From the NCBI GenBank assembly GCA_022414725.1, contig CM039462.1:19302868-19366867 (forward strand): a stretch of DNA of 64,000 bases. Direction: 5' to 3'. The notes under the pieces are model-generated. The model was not told where the DNA came from. It saw nothing but the letters and a program-made list of their open reading frames with translations, and did not search any database. Below are positions 55,621 to 64,000 of the stretch, one piece after another. Every line of letters starts with the position of its first letter. Position 1 is the stretch's first letter. This DNA comes from Microglena sp. YARC. Its lineage: Eukaryota > Chlorophyta > Chlorophyceae > Chlamydomonadales > Chlamydomonadaceae. A program made the position numbers and the translations under genes.

Positions 55621-56201
55621 TCATGTGCATGTGTGTCGATGGGGAGCAGCATGGGGAGCAGCATGGGGAAGGGATGTCCATTTGCATGCGTGATGGGGAG
55701 CAGCATGGGGAGCAGCATTCGATGCTGTGGGGCCAGTGTGATCACCAGGGCTCATATTCAGTATCACACGAGAAGAACGATTCCGCGCCACCCTGTTCAT
55801 CTTGGAATTGAAAAGATGGCTCAGAGAACGATCCTCTGTTCCTTGCGACGTGTACGTGCATCAGACGTAGCGGACGCTGCCCCCCTGGCGAACGAGCGAT
55901 GGCGGGTCTGGAAGGTTCTCCCAAGCCATGGATACCCAAACTCCCAGAAAGGGAACAAGGAACACAGCATACAGCAGGAAGAACATCTTTTCGCGAAGAA
56001 ACAGAAAAGGTAGTTCGGAGGAAAAGAAATATGAAGACGAATTCGAAAAGCAGAAACAAAAACGGTCGAACCTGTACAGGTGAGGGGGCGCACTACGATA
56101 GCGTTACATTTGATGCGTACTGCCCTCTGTCTGTCTGCCGAGGGCCCTCGAGGGCAGTACGCATAGAAGAGAAGTAGAGCCCCTCGCGAGGGGCTCTACT
56201 T
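55621..56201. repeat. Inner right arm of the fold-back element
   Basis: Reverse complement of the left inner arm, ending in the same 28-bp palindrome at 56,173-56,200. Confidence 0.88.
55899..56177 (+). CDS. 92-residue ORF in fold-back arm (right)
   Basis: Mirror copy of the left-arm ORF: same start MAGLEGSPKPW, same end IRIEEK-type (VRIEEK), same length. No family recognised. Confidence 0.35.
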   Translation: MAGLEGSPKPWIPKLPEREQGTQHTAGRTSFREETEKVVRRKRNMKTNSKSRNKNGRTCTGEGAHYDSVTFDAYCPLSVCRGPSRAVRIEEK

Positions 56202-57595
56202 CCCTAAATTAGGGGGTCCTTGCTGGTGGGGGGTCACTACCCCCTAAATTAGTAGGTGCTTGCTGGTGGGGGGTAACTACCCCCTAAATTAGTGGGGGCT
56301 TGTTGGTGGGGGGTGACTACCCCCTAAATGATTGGGTGGTTGTTAGTGGGGGGTAACTACCCCCTAAATTAGGGGGTGGTTGCTGGTGTAGGGTAACTTC
56401 CCACTAAATTAGTTGTTGGTTGCTGGTGGGGGGTAACTACCCTCTACATTAGTGGGTGGTTGGATTGCTGGTGGGGGGTAACTACCCCCTAAATTAGTGG
56501 GTGCTTGCTGGTGAGGGGTCACGCACTACCCTCTAAATTAGTGGGTGCTTGCTGGTGGGGGGTAACTACCCCCTAAATTAGTGGGTGGTTGCTGGTGAGG
56601 GTCACTACCCCCTAAATTAGTGGGTGGTTGCTGGTGGTGGGTAACTACCCCCTAAATTTGTGGGTGGTTCCTGGTGGGTGGTAACTACACCCTAAATTAG
56701 TGGGTGGTTGCTGGTGGAGGGTCACTTCCTACTAATTTTGTGGGTGGTTGCTGGTGGGGTGTAACTACCCCCTAAATTAGTGGGTGCTTGCTGGTGGGGG
56801 GTAACTACCCCCTAAATTAGGGGTGGGTTGCTGGTGAGGGGTCACTACCCCCTAAATTAGTGGGTGGTGTAGGTGGAGGGTAACTACCCCCTAAATTAGT
56901 TGTTGGTTCCTGGTGGAGGGTTACTACCCCCTAAATTAGTGGGTGCTTGCTGGTGGGGGGTAACTACCCCCTAAATTAGTGGGTGCTTGCTGGTGGGGGG
57001 TAACTACCCCCTAAATTAGTGGGTGGTTTCTGGTGAGGGGTAACTACCCCCTAAATTAGTGGGTGGTGTAGGTGGAGGGTAACTACCCCCTAAATTAGTT
57101 GTTGGTTCCTGGTGGAGGGTTACTACCCCCTAAATTAGTTGTTGCTTGCTGGTGGGGGGTAACTACCCCCTAAATTAGTGGGTGGTTGCTGGTGAGGGGT
57201 CTTTAGTTCTCTACCCCCAAATTTAGTGGGTGCTTGCTGGTGGGGGGTAAATACCCCCTAAATTAGTTGTTGGTTGTTGGTGGGGGGTAACTACCCCCTA
57301 AATTAGTGGGTGGTTGCTGGTGGGGGGTCACTAGCCCCTAAATTAATTGTTGGTTGTTGGTGGGGGGTAACTACCCCCTGAATTAGTGGGTGGTGTTGGT
57401 GGAGGGTCACTACCCCCTAAATTAGTTGTTGGTTGCTGGTGGTGGGTAACTACCCCCTAAATTAGTTGTTGCTTGCTGGTGGGGGTCAACTACCCCCTAA
57501 ATTAGTGGGTGCTTGTGGTGAAGGGTCACTACCCCCTAAATTAGTGGGTGCTTGTGGTGAAGGGTCACTACCCCCTAAATTAGTTGTTAGTAAGT
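56202..57595. repeat. 47-bp array, right arm
   Basis: About 30 units of ACTACCCCCTAAATTAGTGG plus GTGGTTGCTGGTGGGGGGTA, inverted relative to the left array. Confidence 0.95.
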
Positions 57596-57736
57596 CGCTG
57601 GTCGAGGTACTCTGCCCACCAAATCGTCCTGCGATTTCATAACTACTAAATTTGTAGGTAGAATGTCATAACTACTAAATTTGGGGGTAGCTTATCGAAC
57701 AACCTAGTTGGACCGCCCGACAGGGCGGTCACCTCT

Positions 57737-58998
57737 AGTTACAGATGTTTTACATACTAAGTTACAGAAAGATTACAGCCCCACTTACAGAGGGTTTACA
57801 GAGGTCTATAAACCAGAGCCTGTAACGATCTGTAAGAAAGTCTCAGACTGTTAACATGTACATGCCATGACAAGCCCGAGCGATTTAGCAATGCATTTCC
57901 TAAGGTTTAACGACTGTCAACGGTCTTAACCAAAGTCTGTAACCAGAGTAGAGTAAATTTGTACATAAGGTTTACAGACTTGACCCCCCCCCCCCTCCTT
58001 CCCCTCTGTACCCCCCTCACCTGCAACCCCCCTGAAACGGGCTTGGACCCGAATATTGAAAGTGACAGCTCCAGCTCCTACCACACATAGTACAGCAAAC
58101 TATCGCATTTTGCGTACTATTGTGTCGAAGCTTGTATGGTGGGTGTTGGGTAGGGATGAGAGGAAGCTGCCAGTATGACCCAGCGTGCCAAGCATTTTTC
58201 TGAGGATGCCTCTGTCGTTGACCCAACTGTCACTCATCCATCACGCACCGCCCCAAACGAGTGCACTCGTGTACTTCAATTCGAGCTCTATCGAGCGGTG
58301 GTAATGAGCAGGGGAATGGTGCAGCGAGGAGAAAGCTACGAGGGGCTGTGTGTTTTGCGTTTCTCATGTCGGGGGCCGCTCGTATATGGTCCCAGGCCAA
58401 ACAGCGGTCGTGTAATTATCAGAGATTAGTACCCCTCTGGTAATTATGTAAGACAGGGGGGTGATCGTGTACGAGCGCGAGCGCGAGCGGTAGGGGTACA
58501 ACTTCAGTACTAGAATCTGGGGGCTCCCGCCCCCCAGGGGGGCTCCACCGGGCTCCACAGAAAAACGTGGCTGTACGCTGTACGGTAGAGCGTATAATTA
58601 TGCCATCGCATCAGAGTTCCTGAGGCGTTGAAGTCACTCGCGAGGCCATTTGCAACATAGTCTGCTGGCGAACGTTAGTTTTCTTATGACAGTTTGGTGA
58701 CAGTTTACTAGCCGAGCTAGTGAAGCAGCTCCTGCTCTTTCTACCGGTGACAAGCAACATTCGATCTTTCCAGCCCGCACTCCGGTCGTCATCATTCTAG
58801 ACTATTCTCTACTCATTTGCTGTTTGTCAGCCGGTGATTATAATCGATAGTAGAGGACAAGGCCATTACCAATGGGTACGGTTAGCATTGATTGATTGGC
58901 ATGCGATGATTAGGTTTCTCTTTGCTTATCTCGATTCGTCTTCTCTGTAGGCTGTGTAAGCAGTTCAGCTTCTGAGGCGAAGAAGGAACCAGATAGTG
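57737..58998. other. Upstream region of the cyclic-nucleotide gene
   Basis: No gene recognised. It contains GTTACAGA-type short repeats (57,737-57,980), a poly-C tract, unique sequence, a fragment of the GC-hairpin element (58,515-58,560, GGGGGCTCCCGCCCCC) and possibly the gene's promoter and first exon or exons. Confidence 0.5.
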
Positions 58999-59048
58999 AT
59001 GGAACGAAGGAATCTCGTCTGCAGCCATGTGCCTCTGAACGAAACGCG
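58999..59048 (+). CDS. Cyclic-nucleotide gene exon 1 (start tentative)
   Basis: MERRNLVCSHVPLNET with two bases over, donor GTAACG. The other frame of the same stretch cannot join exon 2 without a stop. Confidence 0.55.
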
Positions 59049-60303
59049 GTAACGCCTCCTGCTGGGATTGGGTGAGACGCTGTTTAAAAGCGAAATGCAC
59101 GCTGATTCTCGTGCATCTGTTCGCAGCAGACCCTACCGCCCCCAACGCATGCCATAACTCCCCGCTGTTCCTGCTTCTACAGGTCGAAGTCACAGCTTGC
59201 AGTTCTGAGTGACTCTATAGACCTGGTAAGATGCTGCATTGTCCTCCTCACGGTTCCAAATTCTGGATGCCTACTGTGAAATCGCTGCCTATTAGGCTTG
59301 TTACGTTCAATCTCTGTCCTAACTCTGATGGCCATTGCTTTCTCCCTTCAGAATTTAAGAAAGTCTGGAGACCGATCGAGGCGTGAACCAACTTCCAGCG
59401 TGAGTGGTGCGCACCACCAGAATCAGAATGAGCACAAGGGTCCGAAGGAGCGTCGTGCTGCTGCAGGTTCTGAGGTGAGTAAGCTTCTGGGAGACTCTTG
59501 CGATGCGTTGTCCGCACGCTTGTTCGTGCATGCCCATGCATGTTCGTACATAATATACTGATTGCCCCTCCACTGTCGCCCACAGGCGGTGAGAGATCAA
59601 ATCCGCAAGCTCGCGGTAGGCAGCAACAACCAGAGGAATGCAAGTACCGACGCTAACATCTACGAGGTTTCAGACTCGGAGGACGAAGGTGATGATGATG
59701 ACAGGTGCTGGTAACATCGGTGTCACATGTTATAGTAGTGGTATAGCAGTCAGAGGATGAGTCTTGTACTTCGTAGTTCTTACCTCAACTTGTTCATGCT
59801 TAATTTCAGACAACTCTCAGAATTGTCAGAATTCTCGATTCTCAGGTCAAATGGTGAAATTCGAGGTACTTGCTACCAACTATGAAGTGTTAAGAAAAGC
59901 CAAATCCAAATCACCAGCTGAATGACTATACATCGTGGCTGAAGCAGTCCCTGGCGATGCCTCCGGTCCTAAAATCTTCTCGACAAAACACACACACTGC
60001 CATGTCACTAGACAGACCCCCAGCAGCACCACCAAACCACCCACTTGCTCTTCCATACCTAACCGCACCCTTCCATTCTCAATCCTCTCACCAATTCCTC
60101 CACATACAAGCTCATAGCGTGCAGTACAAGGACGGAGCATGCAGTACAAGAATGGAGTATGCAATCCAGAGTCAGCCCACTGGCTGCTAACTTGTCACCC
60201 ACGTAAATACCCCACATGAGGCAGCATAACCTCAACTCATCTGTGCTGCATAACCTCAGCTCACCTGCTGCACACACACACACACCACACACCACACACA
60301 CAC

Positions 60304-60389
<86 letters not shown>

Positions 60390-62370
60390 TAAACAAAAAC
60401 CCTCTATTTACACACGATCACTCATCTGCAGTGGTAACAGTTACAAGCATTGCTAGTTTGCCCTCTGCTAATGCTCGTGCATACACATATTGAGAAGTAC
60501 AGACCTCACACCCTTCAACACACCCACCCGGTACTTCTGTAGCTTGGCGGGAGGCTGGGCCAAGCCTCCTGAGGTCACAGATTCTGTTTGTGGAGCTCTC
60601 AGGCGCAACTTTGTTTTCAAGGGCATCTCTGACAGCCTGCTACTGGATGTGAGTCATGTTCCTCCTACCCTTATTCGATTGTTTGGCATGGGCTGCTCTG
60701 ATTACATTTTCTTTTTTACAACCAAAGCATTTTTATTAACAAATTTTCAAGCCACTTTTATATTTTTACAAACAAATTTTACATTTGTATAAACTAAGCA
60801 CTTCTGCAAACACATTTTGAAGTACCACAATTGGGCCTGTGCTTGCAAACCGTTCATTTTTAATCTCCAATACTACCAATTATTGAAGGCCATGTGGCTT
60901 TTGCATAATTGTATTTATTAGCACAGAGTGTGCTCGTGGTTATCAGCACATTGTGTGCTTGAATCCGTCAGCACGGCGTGTGCTTGGATGGTTCAGCACT
61001 GCGTGTGCTTGAATCCGTCAGCACGGCGTGTGCTTGGATGGTTCAGCACTGCGTGTGCTTGAATCTGTCAGCACGGCGTGTGCTTGAATGGTTCAGCACT
61101 GTGTGTGCGCATGATATCCTACCTCGGGACAGGGTAGAGTCCCTCCATGGAAACCTTCTGCATTAAGCCAGCACAGAGTTTTTTTGCTTCAGCGAGACAC
61201 TCTATCTTAAATGGGGAACGGCAACTAATATTAGTGTTTGGAAATCTAATATTAACTAATATTATTATAGTGTCACAATAATATTAGTTTTTCAAATAAA
61301 TTCAAAATTCTGGTGAGTCGGCTCGTCCGACTAATATTATATAATGTTATATAATATTATTTATTCACTAGTATTATATAACATAGCCGACCCCTAATCT
61401 TAAATCCTCTTTTAATTAAATTCCAGCACTATTTTGCAATCAATTCGAATCTGACATTGTTTATGTATTTCCCCCCGACATGTGTGTATAGACACCTCTC
61501 ACAGCTCCTTGCAATGCATGTGCACGTTTTTGGCAGGGACCCCCTTCTTGGGGGCGGGAGCCCTTTGTCCGGTTAATTGCCTGTCAGCAAGAAACCCTGG
61601 CCCTTCAGAAGTCGTAAACCCTGGCTTTGGTCCGCTGCACCTGATAGCCAACACACTTTCCGCCAATCATCTGCGTCGCTTGCGACGTGCCTAGGAATTG
61701 TTTTAGCTGTATTGTATACCTCGAACACTGCTGCATCCATGTGTGTGTATGGGCACTTCTCACAGATCATCGCCATGCATGTGCACGTTTTTGGTCGAGT
61801 TCCCCCTCTTGGTCCCCCTATTGTATACCCTTTATCATTGCTGTGTCCGTCTTGCAGGTGGTGGCTCGGATGGATGGAGTGTGCTTCTCAGCAGGAAGTG
61901 TGGTGCTCCAGCAGGGTGCATTACCCAAGGCAGAGGATTGCATGTACTTCCTGGAGTCAGGTTCAGTGGAGGTGGTGATTTCAGGAGCAGTAGAGCAGTA
62001 CACAACAGGGGAGCCTGGAGAGGAGCGAACTGTGGAGGGCCACACTGTTCGCATCCTGCAGAAACCCGGCTGGGTCTTCGGAGATGTAGCATTGCTGTTC
62101 CACTCTTCACGTACAGCTTCGGTCGTGGCGAAGGACAATATCACCGTCTGGGCACTAGAGCGCAAAACGTTCCTCACCTTTGTCATGAAGCATGCGCAAG
62201 GAGCGCGCGCACTTCGCTTCTTGCGGAAGCTTCCGCTGCTCAAGGGTCTGTCTGATAATGATCTGATCAGAGCAGCTAGCCGTATGCCTCAGCGTGTGTA
62301 CCAGGATGGCCAAGCACTCATTAAATACGGGGAGCGAGGAGATGAGCTGTTCCTTATCCGCTATGGAAAG
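58999..62370 (+). CDS. Cyclic-nucleotide-binding protein, PKG/PKA-R-like (partial, 7 exons)
   Basis: Exons: 58999-59048, 59183-59225, 59352-59474, 59586-59704, 59810-59865, 60581-60648, 61858-62370, all with matching phases and GT-AG introns; it runs off the right edge. The first 150 residues are polar and acidic (EVSDSEDEGDDDD). Then follows a cNMP-binding domain: ALRRNFVFKGISDSLLLD, VVARMDGVCFSAGSVVLQQG, MYFLESGSVEVV, and the phosphate-binding cassette GWVFGDVALLFHSSRTASV. LLKGLSDNDLIRAASRM starts a second domain. WALERKTF favours cGMP-dependent kinase, but no kinase domain is in the window. The cassette has Asp where Glu is usual. The ATG at 58999 follows an upstream stop, but a longer exon from an acceptor at 58,968 is equally possible. 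Confidence 0.85.
59183..59225 (+). CDS. Cyclic-nucleotide gene exon 2
   Basis: SKSQLAVLSDSIDL, acceptor TTCTACAG, donor GTAAGA. Confidence 0.65.
59352..59474 (+). CDS. Cyclic-nucleotide gene exon 3
   Basis: Forty-one codons, NLRKSGDRSRREPTSSVSG ... KERRAAAGSE, donor GTGAGT, phase 0. Confidence 0.75.
59586..59704 (+). CDS. Cyclic-nucleotide gene exon 4
   Basis: AVRDQIRKLAVGSNNQRNA then EVSDSEDEGDDDD, acceptor GCCCACAG, phase 2 at the end. Confidence 0.75.
59810..59865 (+). CDS. Cyclic-nucleotide gene exon 5
   Basis: QLSELSEFSILRSNGEIR, acceptor TAATTTCAG, donor GTACTT. Confidence 0.7.
60270..60385. repeat. (CA)n microsatellite
   Basis: Nearly pure CA repeat in intron 5. Confidence 0.97.
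60581..60648 (+). CDS. Cyclic-nucleotide gene exon 6
   Basis: SVCGALRRNFVFKGISDSLL then LD, acceptor GGTCACAG chosen because only this AG keeps phase with exon 5, donor GTGAGT. It is the first helix of the cNMP-binding domain. Confidence 0.85.
60915..61115. repeat. 26/52-bp tandem repeat (CAGCAC(G/T)GCGTGTGCTT)
   Basis: About seven 26-bp units in intron 6, with alternating GAATCCGT and GGATGGTT ends giving a 52-bp dimer. Confidence 0.9.
61208..61400. mobile_element. Small MITE with repeated CTAATATTAG word
   Basis: Starts GGGGAACGGCAAC and ends ATAGCCGACCCC. The interior repeats CTAATATTA-type palindromes around GGTGAGTCGGCTCGTCCGAC. Same ends as the 13.1-kb element. Confidence 0.6.
61523..61695 (+). 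mobile_element. GC-hairpin dispersed element (family E), diverged
   Basis: GGGACCCCCTTCTTGGGGGC then GGGAGCCC, later TTTCCGCCAATC and GCGTCGCTTGCGACG. It lies between two copies of a CTCACAG-TGCATGTGCACGTTTTTGG block (61,480-61,530 and 61,745-61,795). Confidence 0.6.
61858..62370 (+). CDS. Cyclic-nucleotide gene exon 7
   Basis: 171 codons with most of the first cNMP-binding domain and the start of the second (DELFLIRYGK), acceptor CTTGCAG, donor GTTAGT. Confidence 0.93.
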
Positions 62371-62729
62371 GTTAGTTAGTGGGTTCACGGGCGTTGTTTA
62401 CTCAGGGCTTGTTTGTCAAATCTGAAAGTGGGAATTTTCTAGCTTTATGGCTTTAGGCCTCCTCCAGGGACAGCGTTTTAGTGCTTTTTATAGCTTTTAT
62501 AGCTTTTTGTAGCATTTGTTTTATTACATTTTGTGTAGCTATAATTTTGCCAAAACGGGGTCAAAACTAGCGATCACTTTATACAGCGGAAAAACCCTGT
62601 GTTTATTCTTATTAAATGCAACTAGTAACCCGTTCACCACAGTAGGTGGAGCCACGCCAGGGTCCCATTCTTTCACAGCCCCACCAACGCACCTGCACAG
62701 CCCCACAAACCAACGCACCTTCATAAACC

Positions 62730-62940
62730 TGTGGTAGATTGACCCTACTGAGATCAGCCTGTAGGCTATTTATAGCAATAGCTTATCCGCTATGGAAAGG
62801 TTAGTCAGTGGGTTCATCACCTATGGTACATTGACCCAACTGAGATCTTGAACTTCAACTTGGTTACATAGCTTTAGCCAGCAATTTGGCTGCTCCAACT
62901 GAGATCAGTCTGTAGACTATTGATAGCAATGCAGCAGATG
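62730..62940. repeat. Duplicated block with a copy of the exon 7 donor
   Basis: TTATCCGCTATGGAAAG then GTTAG(T/C), AGTGGGTTCA, the last bases of exon 7 and its donor, recur at 62,783-62,815. The ATTGACCC(T/A)ACTGAGATC block occurs at 62,738 and 62,830. Confidence 0.85.
62848..62894 (-). mobile_element. 47-bp family-2 retroposon insertion with TSD
   Basis: TTGAACTTCAACTTGGTTAC ... GCAATTTGGCTGCT flanked by CCAACTGAGATC at 62,836-62,847 and 62,895-62,906. This defines both ends of a very short, 5'-truncated insertion. Confidence 0.88.
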
Positions 62941-63103
62941 AGTTGGTTTTTGATATTTCCAAACAGGTCGTAGTTGGTGCATCAGATTTGGCCTGGAATT
63001 TCGAATATTCTGAGAATTGTGGGAGCAATGTCGTAAATTTGGCCTGAACAGAAGTTCCGGTAATCTCCACTGTGGATTGGTTGACCTTGCTAGCGTCACC
63101 TCC

Positions 63104-63232
63104 CTAAGTGTTCGCGGTCGCTGTAAACGCTATGGTAGCTTTGTCCAGGTAAAGTAGCAGCCCCTTCCCTACCGCTGTACGACGGGGCTCCCTTACTACC
63201 ACGCCCCACGAAGCATTATCGTTACTTTTTTT
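63104..63232 (+). mobile_element. tRNA-derived SINE (family 3), 5'-truncated
   Basis: Starts in the body (GTCGCTGTAAACGCTATGG) and ends CCACGCCCCACGAAGCATTA, TCGTTAC then poly-T. The tRNA-like head is absent. Confidence 0.8.
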
Positions 63233-63404
63233 GCATCACCTTGAATATCCCTGGAGGAGTGAAGTTACTCCTTCAGGCCCCCTGCTATGTTACTCCTTTT
63301 CAAACAATTCAGGTTCAGTGGTTTAGTTGTTTAGGTTTTCAGTTCAAGGTCTAGGCTTAAGGGTTCAGGGTCTAAGTGGAACGTTACTGGGGGCTAACTG
63401 CCCC

Positions 63405-63500
63405 ACTACCCTTAAATATGCCAACACCAGAGAAGACCCTTAAATATGCAAATACCAGAGAAGACCCTTACACATGCAAATACCAATGAAGACCCTAGAG
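63405..63500. repeat. Tandem repeat of about 32 bp (CCCTTAAATATGC)
   Basis: Three units with AATACCAGAGAAGA. Intronic. Confidence 0.85.
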
Positions 63501-63604
63501 TGGCAGGATTAGTAATTTTATCTACACAGGATGGCTACTGGTGGGCGTCCAGCCCATGCAATACGCTTTTTGCTGTATGTGCATACTGATTGTAGGGGTA
63601 GGAG

Positions 63605-63930
63605 AGTAGCGTTTTTGGCGTGAGCGTGTTTAAAAATGAACAGTGTAGGTGGGTCATCATTCACATGAGAACCATTCAGATGAGAAGGGAATTTTTGGCG
63701 TTTGAATGTTTACAAATGAAACGGTGTATGTGGGTAAACTTTCAGATGGGAACCTTTCAGATGAAGAGGGAACTTTTGGCGTGTGCATGTGTACAAATGA
63801 AACGGTGTGTGTGGGTAAACTTTCAGATGAGAACCTATCAGACGAAGAGGGAATTTTTGGCGTGTGAATGTTTACAAATGAAATGGTGTATGTGCGTAAC
63901 CTTTCAGGTGAGAACCATTCAGATGAGAAG
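63605..63930. repeat. Tandem repeat of about 98 bp (GAATTTTTGGCGTGTGAATG)
   Basis: Three to four units with TTTACAAATGAAACGGTGTA and TCAGATGAGAACC. Intronic; no gene. Confidence 0.88.
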
Positions 63931-63953
63931 GGACTCAAGCATGAGGCAAGACA

Positions 63954-64000
63954 AACTTGAACTTGAACTTGAACTTTGTTACATAGCTCCAGCCAGCAAT
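63954..64000 (-). mobile_element. GTTCAA-tailed short retroposon (family 2), cut by window end
   Basis: TTGAACTTGAACTTGAACTT then TGTTACATAGCTCCAGCCAG. Confidence 0.75.

Larger units (their letters stand above)
41873..57736. mobile_element. Giant fold-back element, split by a LINE
   Basis: The ends AGAGGTGACCGCCC (left) and GGGCGGTCACCTCT (right) are inverted, followed on both sides by AACTAGG-TTCGATAAGCTACC and CAAATTTAGTAGTTATGA. Inside come arrays of about 47 bp in opposite orientation (left: 41,990-42,400 and 53,735-54,265; right: 56,202-57,595), a 28-bp palindrome in each arm, and matching inner arms of about 470-580 bp around a (TG)n centre. Without the LINE it would be about 4.5 kb. 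Structure resembles FB/Galileo-type fold-back transposons. No transposase seen, so it is presumably non-autonomous. No clear target duplication. Confidence 0.85.

Noticed and set aside
54655..55745. Long His-Thr frames on the minus strand
   Set aside because: (TG)n loop of the fold-back element.
56202..57595. CRISPR-like or centromeric satellite
   Set aside because: 47-bp units have no spacers and belong to a symmetric fold-back element.
58175..58429. 84-codon plus frame upstream of the cyclic-nucleotide gene
   Set aside because: No domain, no splice or repeat support; cannot be told from chance.
61743..62255. 170-codon plus frame over the cyclic-nucleotide exon
   Set aside because: Shadow of the cNMP-binding exon in another frame.

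Overview
The window is a repeat-saturated piece of a eukaryotic nuclear genome. Spliceosomal introns (GT-AG, one likely GC-AG), a tRNA-derived SINE, MITEs and a LINE rule out a prokaryotic or organellar source. A green alga is my best guess, from the gene content and the LINE architecture (endonuclease, RT, RNase H, zinc knuckle); this is inference at low confidence. Most long open frames here are in-frame translations of minisatellites, not genes.

Three conserved genes can be rebuilt from short exons whose phases fit one another. (1) A PMS2-type MutL mismatch-repair ATPase on the minus strand: seven exons between 13,877 and 2,321, continuing beyond the left edge. (2) GID8/TWA1, a scaffold subunit of the GID/CTLH ubiquitin ligase, on the minus strand: eight exons from 40,402 to 16,362, about 0.8 kb of coding sequence in a 24-kb gene. 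(3) A cyclic-nucleotide-binding protein (PKG or PKA-R like) on the plus strand: seven exons from about 58,999 to 62,370, running off the right edge. A leucine-rich-repeat exon (6,362-6,570, plus) lies antisense inside a PMS2 intron.

The most striking feature concerns the introns. Many exon-intron boundaries of these genes have been amplified in tandem. The arrays run from the true boundary into the intron, and each unit carries the end of the exon, the splice site and a piece of intron. They occur at PMS2 exons 4, 6 and 7, GID8 exons 3, 4, 5 and 7, the LRR exon and the cyclic-nucleotide gene. I know of no described system of splice-junction-anchored tandem arrays like this.

From 41.9 to 57.7 kb lies a giant fold-back element. 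It has inverted ends, oppositely oriented arrays of about 47 bp, a 28-bp perfect palindrome in each arm, and inner arms sharing a mirrored 92-codon ORF. An 11.3-kb LINE sits in its left array with a 12-bp target-site duplication. The degenerate LINE carries APE endonuclease, RT with YADD, an RNase H-like domain, a zinc knuckle and, upstream, a tandemly repeated Josephin-like cysteine-peptidase module.

Other elements: two short retroposon families which, like the LINE, end in TGTAAC plus a family-specific short repeat tail; a tRNA-derived SINE; an abundant MITE whose end was amplified into a 1.9-kb satellite; a GC-hairpin element; and a 7-kb G/T-only block inside GID8. Irregular indels in the microsatellites look like long-read assembly noise, so small frameshifts should be treated cautiously.
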